Below, piece by piece: positions 18,145 through 25,807 of a stretch of DNA of 64,000 nt. Source of the DNA: Psychrobacter phenylpyruvicus DSM 7000 = NBRC 102152. GTDB lineage: Bacteria > Pseudomonadota > Gammaproteobacteria > Pseudomonadales > Moraxellaceae. Under the pieces are notes generated by a model. It had not been told where the DNA came from and searched no databases. It was given only the letters and a program-made list of their open reading frames with translations. Position numbers and translations under genes: made by a program. Location: the NCBI RefSeq assembly GCF_000685805.1, contig NZ_JMKP01000009.1, positions 49,782 through 113,781 on the forward strand, written 5' to 3'. How positions within the stretch are numbered: position 1 is the first letter of the stretch; each line of letters starts with the position of its first letter.

Positions 18145-18174
18145 GGGCAATAATAATCAATTAGATAAAGAGCG

Positions 18175-19437
18175 ATGATTTATTCCTACAGTATTACCCA
18201 AGACTTACAGTGGCAAAATGAGGCTAATTGGCAGGTACCTGACACCCCATTTATGTCTTTTGCTTATTGGCAAGCGCTTATTGACAGTGAAGCGATTGGT
18301 CAGGCTTCTGGTTGGATACCTTTATATCTACAGATCTATAAGCAGTCTGCACAATCCGAGGTAGATGGTGAGCACTCTTTAATCTTAGTCGCAGTCATGC
18401 CGTTATTTATCAAAGGTCATCACCAAGGTGAGTATGTGTTTGATCATGCTTGGGCTGAAGCCTATGCTCGCTATGGTGAGGACTATTATCCTAGGCTAGT
18501 GACCAGTGTGCCTTATACTCCAGTTATGGGCCAGCGTTTGTGGTTGGTAGAAGGCGCAACTATAAATCCTGCTATTTGGCAGACTGCCATTGCAGCTGTG
18601 GACGATGTGGCGCAGCAAGTGGGCGCGTCAAGTTGGCATGGGTTGTTTATTGCAACGGAGCAGCTCACAGCCGCGAAGCAATTACCTAACCCCTTATCTG
18701 ATCATCGATTGCTTGAGCGTCAAGGTTGTCAATTTTTATGGCAAAATCAAAAGCTGACCGATATAGATCAACAAGGCAACCCCAAAGCGTTTGTTGGCTT
18801 CGATGATTTTTTAAGTACTCTCACAGCCAAAAAGCGAAAAAATATCCGAGCTGAGCGCAAAAAGATAGCCAAGCAAAACTTAAGCTGCCGTATAAAGACC
18901 GGTCAGGATATCACGGCTGAAGATTGGCAGGTATTTTACCAATGCTACGCCATGACTTATGCAGTGCGGGGTCGTCGCCCTTATTTAGCCCCAGAGTTTT
19001 TTGAGCAAATTGCCCAGAGTATGTCTGAGCATATTATGTTGGCTCAAGCTGTTGATGAGCGCGAACAGGTGGTGGCAAGTAGCTTGTTCTTTTATGATGA
19101 TCCAGCCCAAGCCAATGCGACATTATATGGGCGTTACTGGGGGGCTCTTGATGACTATGATAGTTTGCATTTTGAGCTGTGTTATTATCAAGGCATCGAA
19201 TTTGCTATCGATAAGGGGCTGCATTATTTTGACCCAGGCACTCAAGGCGAGCACAAACTAATTCGCGGCTTTATACCGCAAAAGACTCACTCGTTACACC
19301 GAGTTTATGATCCTCGTTTTGAGCCAGCAATTGCTAACTTCTGTCAGCAAGACCGGGATTATATGCAGCAATATCGTCAGCAGGCCCATGACGCCTTACC
19401 GTTTAATATTGAAAATATGCCTCGCTTTCAGGGCTAG
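18175..19437 (+). CDS. COG3146 (DUF482) acyltransferase-fold protein
   Basis: This 420-residue protein belongs to the COG3146/DUF482 group, which has a FemAB/GNAT-like fold and has been annotated as putative peptidogalycan or N-acyltransferase; no reaction is firmly established. Visible family segments are FMSFAYWQAL near the N-terminus, LTAKKRKNIRAERKK (about 219-233), the HFELCYYQGIEFAIDKG region, FDPGTQGEHKLIRGF and a C-terminal SLHRVYDPRF. No signal peptide is visible. ubiC follows after 33 bp on the same strand, so the two probably share a transcript. Confidence 0.85.
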   Translation: MIYSYSITQDLQWQNEANWQVPDTPFMSFAYWQALIDSEAIGQASGWIPLYLQIYKQSAQSEVDGEHSLILVAVMPLFIKGHHQGEYVFDHAWAEAYARYGEDYYPRLVTSVPYTPVMGQRLWLVEGATINPAIWQTAIAAVDDVAQQVGASSWHGLFIATEQLTAAKQLPNPLSDHRLLERQGCQFLWQNQKLTDIDQQGNPKAFVGFDDFLSTLTAKKRKNIRAERKKIAKQNLSCRIKTGQDITAEDWQVFYQCYAMTYAVRGRRPYLAPEFFEQIAQSMSEHIMLAQAVDEREQVVASSLFFYDDPAQANATLYGRYWGALDDYDSLHFELCYYQGIEFAIDKGLHYFDPGTQGEHKLIRGFIPQKTHSLHRVYDPRFEPAIANFCQQDRDYMQQYRQQAHDALPFNIENMPRFQG

Positions 19438-19470
19438 GCCTAAGAATCAGAATCAGTTAAAGGATACAGC

Positions 19471-19932
19471 ATGTCTATATCAGCAGAGGCGCTATCTTGG
19501 CTGACCTCAGATGGCTCACTAACTGCTTTATTGGAAGCTAAAGCAGGACAGCCGTTAAAAGTAGAGCCTACCTTTGAGGGATATCGGGCTTTAACTTTGG
19601 CACAAAAAAAACAAATAGGCTATCAAGGCGCCCAGTTAAATAGACCGGTCATGGCGTGGGTGCGAGAGTCTTTATTGTATGGAAATAGCAAAGAACCTTG
19701 GGTGGCAGCGCAAAGCATTTTTCCTTTGACTAGTTTAAAGGGGGAAGCTAAGCGGCTACAGTACTTGCAGGGCACACCCATTGGCTATGTGTTATTTAAG
19801 CGTCAAACTACCTTGCCTCATCAGCGAACCATTGACTGGACAGAGCAGGGCTGGCGGCGCAATACCCTTTATAATTGGTACAACAGAGAGTTATTAATTA
19901 GTGAAACTTTTTTGCCAGCTTTTAGTGAATAA
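19471..19932 (+). CDS. ubiC: Chorismate pyruvate-lyase
   Basis: This enzyme converts chorismate to 4-hydroxybenzoate plus pyruvate, the first committed step of ubiquinone synthesis. The 153-residue protein shows the UbiC pattern: WLTSDGSLTALLE near the N-terminus, a VRESLLYG segment carrying the conserved Arg, the PWVAAQSIFPLTSL strand, GTPIGYVLF, and the C-terminal LLISETFLPAF with the conserved Glu. It is slightly shorter than E. coli UbiC (165 residues). ubiA is not adjacent. Confidence 0.88.
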   Translation: MSISAEALSWLTSDGSLTALLEAKAGQPLKVEPTFEGYRALTLAQKKQIGYQGAQLNRPVMAWVRESLLYGNSKEPWVAAQSIFPLTSLKGEAKRLQYLQGTPIGYVLFKRQTTLPHQRTIDWTEQGWRRNTLYNWYNRELLISETFLPAFSE

Positions 19933-20135
19933 ATAACTCTTAACTCTGATTTTTGGTATTAAGCATTATTGAAGTTGCTTGTTATTAAAATTGCTTAAAG
20001 TTACTGGTCCAATAAGGTGAAAATCCATAGAAAAAAAGCTTGCACTGAAGTAAATATATAGTATAAATTATGTTAAGTAATACGACAGTAACCCTACCCA
20101 TTACCTTCGCTATTAAGTGCTACTTTGGACCTCCT

Positions 20136-20615
20136 ATGACCATATTTAACAATAATAACCTATCAAAATCGAGCAAAAATATAGCCTCAAAGGCGTTAAC
20201 TTCTATAGCATTTGTGAGTCTGTTGACAGGCTTGCCGCTAAGTGCCAATGCTGGATTTTTGGACAGTATCCGCAGTGTCCAGAGCACTATTGGCTCTATT
20301 GGGCAAACAGCCAATACTATTCGGGGTAGCAAACAAGCGGTAGAGGACTTGACTGAAGAGGTTGGACTTAAAGGTCAATCATCTGAGCAGTCTAATGTCA
20401 TGGGAGGTAAGCTGGCTGCTGGCGCCGTACTACAAGGCAAACTTAATAGTACTACCCTCTATTCTCAGCCTAATAAATCATCAGCATCAGTCGCTACTTT
20501 AACTAGACAAGACATTATGATTTATATGGGTTCTGAAAAGAATGATTTTTATTATGTACAAAGTGATAAAGGCGAAGGATGGGTATCTAAGCCGCTAGTC
20601 GCCTTCCAATATTAG
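20136..20615 (+). CDS. Secreted SH3b-domain protein
   Basis: A Sec-type signal peptide (basic n-region with several Lys, then SIAFVSLLTGLPLSANA) predicts export with cleavage after ANA. The mature part has a Gly/Ser/Gln-rich linker and a C-terminal bacterial SH3 domain (about 105-158) with GAVLQGKLNSTTLYSQPN, VATLTRQD and the terminal GEGWVSKPLVAF typical of SH3b folds. Such proteins usually bind cell wall or act as periplasmic accessories; no catalytic domain is present. The ATG at 20136 was chosen over one at 20070, because the shorter form begins directly with a clean signal peptide. Confidence 0.75.
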   Translation: MTIFNNNNLSKSSKNIASKALTSIAFVSLLTGLPLSANAGFLDSIRSVQSTIGSIGQTANTIRGSKQAVEDLTEEVGLKGQSSEQSNVMGGKLAAGAVLQGKLNSTTLYSQPNKSSASVATLTRQDIMIYMGSEKNDFYYVQSDKGEGWVSKPLVAFQY

Positions 20616-20665
20616 TCTTTCTTTTAACAGAAATTAACCCGTCTAAATTATGTTATAAAATCATT

Positions 20666-20696
20666 AAAAAGAGTCAGCTTAGCATGACTCTTTTTT
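20666..20696 (+). terminator. Terminator of the SH3b gene
   Basis: The stem AAAGAGTCA / TGACTCTTT has an 8-nt loop and is followed by a run of Ts, just after the SH3b coding region. Confidence 0.88.
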
Positions 20697-20837
20697 GTCA
20701 TATAGAGGGTCGTTTTCATGGTACACTTAGGCATTACAGCGAGGCCTGTGTATTCAAATACGGCTCAAACCTCTACTGTTATCTCTGTAACCCTTTAATA
20801 CCTTATTAACTCTAACTGGAATAAATAGGACCATAAT

Positions 20838-22094
20838 ATGTTTAAAGACATATCCATTAAAGACTATGACCCTGATTTATATCAAGCCATGGTGTCAGAA
20901 ACCAAGCGTCAAGAGAGTCATATCGAGCTAATCGCTTCTGAGAACTATTGCTCGCCAGCGGTAATGGAAGCGCAAGGTTCTGACCTAACTAATAAATACG
21001 CTGAAGGTTATCCTGGCAAACGTTACTACGGCGGTTGTGAGTACGTTGATATCGTTGAGCAGTTAGCGATTGATCGTGCCAAAGAACTATTTGGCGCTGA
21101 ATACGCAAACGTACAGCCACACGCAGGTAGTCAGGCAAACTCAGCAGTATTCTTAGCTCTACTTGAAGCTGGCGATACTGTACTAGGCATGAGCTTAGAC
21201 GCTGGTGGTCACTTGACTCACGGTGCACACGTAAACTTCTCAGGCATCAACTACAATGCGGTTCAGTACGGTCTAGTAGAAGAAACTGGTCTAATCGACT
21301 ATGACGAAGTTGAGCGTTTGGCTAAAGAGCACAAACCAAAAATGATCATTGCTGGTTTCTCAGCTTACTCACAAGTAGTAGATTGGCAGCGTTTCCGTGA
21401 CATCGCAGATAGCGTTGGCGCATATTTCTTTGTAGATATGGCACACGTTGCAGGTCTAGTAGCTGCTGGTGTTTACCCAAGCCCTGTACCTTATGCAGAT
21501 GTGGTAACCACTACGACTCACAAAACCTTACGCGGTCCACGTTCTGGTCTAATCCTATCTCGTGATGACAAGCTGGCTAAGAAACTAAACTCAGCGGTAT
21601 TCCCAGGTAACCAAGGTGGCCCATTGATGCATGCTATCGCTGCCAAAGCGGTATGTTTCAAAGAAGCGCTACAAGATGACTTCAAAACTTACCAGAAGCA
21701 AGTAGTGAAAAACGCTCAAGCAATGGCCAAAGTTATCCAAGAGCGTGGCTATGAAATCATCTCTGGCGGTACTGAAAACCACCTAATGCTAATCAGCCTT
21801 GTTAAGCAGGAAATGACGGGTAAAGAAGCAGATAAATGGTTAGGCGATGCCGGTATCACAGTGAACAAAAACGCGGTACCAAATGACCCTAAATCTCCAT
21901 TCGTAACTTCTGGTATCCGTATCGGTACTCCAGCGATTACTACTCGTGGTTTCAACGAAGCACAAGCTTCTGATTTAGCGGGCTGGATTTGTGATGTGTT
22001 AGACAGCCGTGGTGACGAAAAAGTACTAGCAGACACTCGCGCTAAAGTAGAGAAAATCTGTGCTGAACTTCCTGTTTATGAGCGTAACCAGTAA
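20838..22094 (+). CDS. glyA: Serine hydroxymethyltransferase
   Basis: This PLP enzyme interconverts serine and glycine while charging tetrahydrofolate with a one-carbon unit. The 418-residue sequence has the standard SHMT landmarks: [34 protein letters not shown], the [15 protein letters not shown] segment, and the PLP-lysine motif [15 protein letters not shown]. Length is normal. An AGGA ribosome-binding site precedes the start. The gene is preceded by the SH3b terminator and followed by its own, so it is monocistronic. Confidence 0.97.
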   Translation: MFKDISIKDYDPDLYQAMVSETKRQESHIELIASENYCSPAVMEAQGSDLTNKYAEGYPGKRYYGGCEYVDIVEQLAIDRAKELFGAEYANVQPHAGSQANSAVFLALLEAGDTVLGMSLDAGGHLTHGAHVNFSGINYNAVQYGLVEETGLIDYDEVERLAKEHKPKMIIAGFSAYSQVVDWQRFRDIADSVGAYFFVDMAHVAGLVAAGVYPSPVPYADVVTTTTHKTLRGPRSGLILSRDDKLAKKLNSAVFPGNQGGPLMHAIAAKAVCFKEALQDDFKTYQKQVVKNAQAMAKVIQERGYEIISGGTENHLMLISLVKQEMTGKEADKWLGDAGITVNKNAVPNDPKSPFVTSGIRIGTPAITTRGFNEAQASDLAGWICDVLDSRGDEKVLADTRAKVEKICAELPVYERNQ

Positions 22095-22128
22095 TTAGCT
22101 TTATTGACGCTTGTTTTTAGGGGTTGAT

Positions 22129-22164
22129 AAAAAACCGCTTAGCTTTTGGCTAGGCGGTTTTTTT
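22129..22164. terminator. Bidirectional terminator between glyA and the LysE gene
   Basis: The stem AAAACCGCTTAGC / GCTAGGCGGTTTT (one mismatch) has a short T-rich loop, with T-runs on the plus strand and an A-run on the other side. Confidence 0.88.
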
Positions 22165-22183
22165 ATGCATGTTAGATAATTTT

Positions 22184-22792
22184 TTATTTTAAGTTTGATA
22201 GCAGGAGAACCAAACCTAATCCTGCCAAAATCAAACCAATCACACGATTAATAGCCACTTGTTTACTCAGCATTTTTGTTCTTAAGTAAGATTGAGAGAA
22301 TACAACTGCTACTAAAGCAAACCAGGTAAAGTGAGCAAGTGACATAAAAGCACCATAACCAACTAAAACTCCTTGCGGAGTTGTCACGCTTACGATTTGA
22401 GTATAGGTGCTGATAACAAACAAAGTGGTTTTAGGATTTAAGGCATTGGTGAAAAAACCATTTCTAAAAGCATTCCAGCCGTGAATAATCGTTGTGGTTT
22501 GGTTCTCTTTTACGGGTATCTGAATGAACGTTTTATAGCCAAGATAGATAAGATAAAACGCCCCTATATATTTTATTATGTCTAGAAAGTTTGGCGCCAC
22601 GGTCATAATAAGGTTTATGGCAATTAATGTATAAGCAACATGTATTAAGACACCCAGTGCGATACCTATTGAAGTGAGAACGCCAATCGAGCGGCCATAT
22701 AAATAACTATTTTTTGTCACAATTGCAAAATCTGCTCCTGGACTAATGACGGCAAGAATAGTAATAGCAATAACGGCATAGAATTCTGTCAT
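22184..22792 (-). CDS. LysE/RhtB-family amino-acid exporter
   Basis: This inner-membrane protein has about six hydrophobic helices. The family signature ISPGADFAIVTKNSYLYGR lies in the first loop, and GYGAFMSLAHFTWF in the C-terminal half. RhtB-type proteins export homoserine, threonine or related amino acids; the exact substrate is not readable. The internal ATG at 22792 (202 residues) is preferred over the upstream one at 22831 because it begins directly at the family N-terminus. It is divergent from a LysR regulator with a 94-bp spacer, the usual arrangement for a regulator and its target exporter. Confidence 0.88.
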   Translation of the reverse strand: MTEFYAVIAITILAVISPGADFAIVTKNSYLYGRSIGVLTSIGIALGVLIHVAYTLIAINLIMTVAPNFLDIIKYIGAFYLIYLGYKTFIQIPVKENQTTTIIHGWNAFRNGFFTNALNPKTTLFVISTYTQIVSVTTPQGVLVGYGAFMSLAHFTWFALVAVVFSQSYLRTKMLSKQVAINRVIGLILAGLGLVLLLSNLK

Positions 22793-22886
22793 GGTTTGCT
22801 CAAGTAGATGAATGTAGTGGCATGTTGACACATCCTTCGGTACACTAAAATTGACTTATTTCACTCATCTTCCATGAGATTTTGGC

Positions 22887-23765
22887 ATGATAGAAAGATT
22901 GTCTTTAAATTCGCTAAAGTATTTCTATTATGTGGCAACGTATGGTAGCGTGACTATGGCTGCTCAAAAGCTGTTTGTGACCCAAAGCGCAGTCAGTAAA
23001 CAACTCAAAAATTTAGAAAATGATCTGGGTATAGACCTATTTGATAGAGTTAATAAGACTTTAGTGCTCACGTCTAAGGGAGAGCACTTATTCTCATGTT
23101 GTCAGCAAGTATTTCCTCAGTTAGATCGTTGCTTATTGTCTTTGAGTAAATCGCAAACTCTAAGACAGCAATTGGTACTGTCTTGTGAGCCGACAATCGC
23201 GATGAAATGGCTGATACCACGTTTAGTAAACTTTAATCAGTTGGAGACAGGGTTTGAAATAGTATTGCTCACCGGTGGAGGCCCTGTTGATTTTCAGAGT
23301 AGCGCTGTTGATCTTGCATTAAGGCGTAATGACTTTGATTGGGGTAAAGGGATTTATCAAGAAAAAATAGCCGATGAGCATGTGGTGGCTGTTCGTAACG
23401 CCAATCTTAAGCAGCATCGTACCCTATTGTTGTCGTCATCAAGGCCTCAACTATGGAACCAATTAACACACTCGAAGTTACTAAACGATGAATTATTGAC
23501 CTATAGTCAGCTAGTTCTTGATCACTTTTACTTATGTATTGAAGCTTGTCTAACCGGGCTAGGTACTGCTGTTGTATCAAGTTATATGGTCGAGCAAGAG
23601 CTTGCCAATCAATCATTACAGCTAGTTCAGCCTCCGGTAGCAGACAGTTCTTCCTATCATCTATTATCAGCTACTCCTTTTTATGAGGATAGTCGAAAAG
23701 TGCAGTTTAAAATGTGGCTGCAACAACAAATGTTAGACAGCGAAGCTACCTTTTCGGCTATATAA
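22887..23765 (+). CDS. LysR-family transcriptional regulator
   Basis: The 292-residue protein has an N-terminal winged helix-turn-helix (about 5-65) with the LysR signature TMAAQKLFVTQSAVSKQLKNLENDLG and a C-terminal effector-binding domain (about 90-285) similar to the GcvA/AmpR branch. It is transcribed divergently from the LysE-type exporter and probably controls it, which is inference from layout. The coding region ends 35 bp before the amidotransferase pseudogene, so that remnant may once have been in the same transcript. Confidence 0.9.
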   Translation: MIERLSLNSLKYFYYVATYGSVTMAAQKLFVTQSAVSKQLKNLENDLGIDLFDRVNKTLVLTSKGEHLFSCCQQVFPQLDRCLLSLSKSQTLRQQLVLSCEPTIAMKWLIPRLVNFNQLETGFEIVLLTGGGPVDFQSSAVDLALRRNDFDWGKGIYQEKIADEHVVAVRNANLKQHRTLLLSSSRPQLWNQLTHSKLLNDELLTYSQLVLDHFYLCIEACLTGLGTAVVSSYMVEQELANQSLQLVQPPVADSSSYHLLSATPFYEDSRKVQFKMWLQQQMLDSEATFSAI

Positions 23766-23800
23766 CTTCAACTTTTAGCAGTTTCTCAAGGAAACCGCTC

Positions 23801-24072
23801 ATGTCGCTTAAAATACATGCCTTATACCACGTCGATTTTGAAAAACTAGGTTATATAGAGCAGTGGGCTGGCAGTGTCATTTTGAAGTCACACCCAAAAG
23901 CATGATAGATATGGTGGCAGAGGGACAGGAGTACATAAGAGACTCACTAACTCAACATCCTGATTCAGTGCAGACTGCTAAACAAATACTGGCACTGGGT
24001 GAGCAGTATATTGAAGACAATAATGCTTGGATAAGCTTAATGTTAGATAATATGGCCAATCTCGATAGTTAA
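23801..24072 (+). pseudogene. Internally deleted class I glutamine amidotransferase
   Basis: The N-terminal 22 codons (MSLKIHALYHVDFEKLGYIE then QW) align with residues 1-22 of the intact amidotransferase at 24629-25405. The sequence then jumps, out of frame, to GWQCHFEVTP and continues to a normal C-terminus. About 160 central residues, including the catalytic Cys region, are missing; the junction is near 23862-23868 around GGGCTGG. A ribosome-binding site AAGGA still precedes the ATG. From the original ATG the frame stops at 23905. No activity is expected. Confidence 0.88.
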
Positions 24073-24098
24073 GTTACAATGAGTGGTTTACGGCCTGC

Positions 24099-24347
24099 TT
24101 AGTCTTTCTTTAAAACAGATAAATCTTCTAAGATGCCCGTAAATCTATCGTATAGCCAAGGTTCAGTATCACTAATCGCCTGATCGTAAATCTTGGGTCC
24201 TATCAGCTCCACCATAAAATCTAACAGAAACTTAGCGGGCAGGTTGCCGATATCCATATCCAGTTCATCACTCATGTAAGCCCGCAGTTCATCGAGCAAG
24301 ACTTCTTCCTGTTCTTTGTCCAGTTGCAATAGCTTTTTAGGTTTCAT
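24099..24347 (-). CDS. DUF2164-family small protein
   Basis: This 82-residue soluble protein matches the DUF2164 pattern: LDKEQEEVLLDELRAYM, followed by a DELDMDIGNLPAKFLLDF block and ELIGPKIYDQAISD. The family has no known function. It is acidic with no membrane segment. It lies on the opposite strand between the amidotransferase pseudogene and the intact paralogue, apparently monocistronic. Confidence 0.8.
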   Translation of the reverse strand: MKPKKLLQLDKEQEEVLLDELRAYMSDELDMDIGNLPAKFLLDFMVELIGPKIYDQAISDTEPWLYDRFTGILEDLSVLKKD

Positions 24348-24438
24348 GATTTACTCAGTTTATATCTAGAATTATTGATTTAATCCATTTCAGGTTCTCT
24401 ACTTTGCTTTCATTAAACGCCCAATAAGCTATAGTACT

Positions 24439-24494
24439 ATTTTATAAGCCAAAAGTTATAAGCCATAAGTTATAACCCATAAGTTATAACCCAT
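24439..24494 (+). repeat. 14-bp tandem repeat, 3 good copies plus one degenerate
   Basis: AAGTTATAAGCCAT (24453-24466) is followed by two perfect AAGTTATAACCCAT units (24467-24494). A degenerate unit precedes at 24439-24452. Confidence 0.9.
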
Positions 24495-24540
24495 AAGTAG
24501 CGTAATGAATAGCAATCGAAACTATTAGAATAAAATTATC

Positions 24541-24621
24541 AAAGTAAAGGGATCAGAATAAAAGCATTAAAGTAAAGCGATCGGAATCAAAGCGTCAAAA
24601 TAAAGGCATTGAAAATAAAGG
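24541..24621 (+). repeat. 28-bp imperfect tandem repeat, about 2.8 copies
   Basis: Unit 1 (24541-24568) and unit 2 (24569-24596) differ at few positions and start with AAAGTAAAG; a shortened third unit runs to about 24621. It directly abuts the ribosome-binding site (AAAGGA) of the next gene. Confidence 0.85.
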
Positions 24622-24628
24622 ACGAAAT

Positions 24629-25405
24629 ATGACTCTACGCATCCACGCCTTATTGCACAATCATATCAATATTCTAGGGTCTATTGAGTATTGGATAAAG
24701 CGCAACGGTCATGAGCTAACCCTTACTCAGTTTGCAGAGGACTTGGTGGCGGACAATGCTCTGCCAGGCCAAGATAGCTTTGACTGGTTGATTATTATGG
24801 GCGGGCCTATGGGGGTTTACGATGTTGACAAATTTCCTTGGCTAAAGGTAGAAAAGGAGTTTATCACTGAGGCCATCAAAGCGGGTAAGACGGTCATTGG
24901 CATGTGTCTGGGTGCCCAGCTACTTGCTGAAGGTTTGGGTGCCAATGTGGGTAAAATCGATATCAAAGAAATAGGTTGGACACAGCTGACACTGACTGAA
25001 CTAGGTGTCCATCATCCGCTATTGAATGGAGTGCCTCATCAATTTACCACCTTTCATTGGCATGGCGATGGTTTTGATTTACCAGACGGTGCTACGTCTC
25101 TAGCTACCTCTGAACATTGGCCAAACCAAGGTTTTATTTATCAAACCGACAACCATAAACAGCTAGGCTCTTGGCTCATAGGTTGGCAATGTCATTTTGA
25201 GGTGACGCCTGTTAGCTTACAGACTATGATCAATGAGGGTAAAGGTATCTCTGAACAGGATATGAGGCAGTATCCGAAAACCGTGCAATCTCCAGCTTAT
25301 ATTTTAGAAAACACTGCCCAATTTGCTACTGACAATAATGCCTACTTTGATACGATATTGGATAACCTAGCTTCAAGCTATAAGAAGGTGAAAAATGAAA
25401 GTTAG
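24629..25405 (+). CDS. Class I glutamine amidotransferase (GMP-synthase-like domain protein)
   Basis: This stand-alone GATase1 protein of 258 residues has nucleophile Cys93 in GMCLGAQLLAEGLG, with His189 and Glu191 of WQCHFEVTP completing the triad. The upstream WLIIMGGPMGVYD forms the oxyanion-loop region. Such proteins resemble YfeJ/gamma-glutamyl hydrolase-like GATases, not the fused GuaA enzyme; substrate unknown. Start supported by AAAGGA upstream. A 103-residue gene overlaps its last 11 bp, indicating translational coupling. An internally deleted paralogue lies 0.6 kb upstream. Confidence 0.88.
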   Translation: MTLRIHALLHNHINILGSIEYWIKRNGHELTLTQFAEDLVADNALPGQDSFDWLIIMGGPMGVYDVDKFPWLKVEKEFITEAIKAGKTVIGMCLGAQLLAEGLGANVGKIDIKEIGWTQLTLTELGVHHPLLNGVPHQFTTFHWHGDGFDLPDGATSLATSEHWPNQGFIYQTDNHKQLGSWLIGWQCHFEVTPVSLQTMINEGKGISEQDMRQYPKTVQSPAYILENTAQFATDNNAYFDTILDNLASSYKKVKNES

Positions 25406-25706
25406 TCAAGATTTTAGCGGTGCCTTGAGTACTTTTGCTTATTTTATAGCAAGTGGTACTCATTATATGCTTCAAGACATTGAATATATTGACTTATTTG
25501 GAACTGAGCCCAGTGCTATCGAAATGGTCTTTGCCATATTTGCCAATGTATTAGAAATGGATGAAGAGGGTAAAGTTTTGAACTTTACTTATGCACAAAA
25601 AAGAGCAACGGACTATCTTAAATCTTACTGTTCAGAGTATATTGTTGATCCCCCTTTCGAGGAATGGGAAACCACGCTATATGGCCCACCAAAGCGAGAT
25701 AGGTAA
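25395..25706 (+). CDS. Hypothetical protein coupled to the amidotransferase
   Basis: I do not recognise this 103-residue acidic protein with confidence. It begins MKVSQDFSGALSTFAYFIASG and has aromatic-rich helices and a C-terminal PPFEEWETTLYGPPK. No signal peptide, membrane segment or catalytic motif is visible. Its ATG overlaps the end of the amidotransferase gene by 11 bp in a different frame, so the two are very likely translated together; functional linkage is inferred from that alone. Confidence 0.7.
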   Translation: MKVSQDFSGALSTFAYFIASGTHYMLQDIEYIDLFGTEPSAIEMVFAIFANVLEMDEEGKVLNFTYAQKRATDYLKSYCSEYIVDPPFEEWETTLYGPPKRDR

Positions 25707-25807
25707 ATCTGTTTAACCTATATTAGGGTCATCTAGCAATCCCGAATCTATAAGATAAAAAGATAATATTAATTCAAAATAGTGTTTTTAAAAGTTAAAG
25801 GACCCTT

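Larger units (their letters stand above)
17525..18174. other. 650-bp intergenic region with an orphan terminator
   Basis: This is the divergent spacer between IDH copy 2 and the COG3146 gene. It contains a GTATAC pair (17823 and 17847 areas) around ATGCAT, a plus-strand terminator at 17953-17987 with no plus-strand gene before it, and a leader hairpin at 18110-18144. A TATAAT at 17809-17814 has no obvious -35 partner. Confidence 0.5.

Noticed and set aside
23863..24072. Stand-alone 69-residue gene from the C-terminal amidotransferase piece
   Set aside because: It is the tail of the deleted amidotransferase, with no ribosome-binding site of its own and no catalytic Cys.
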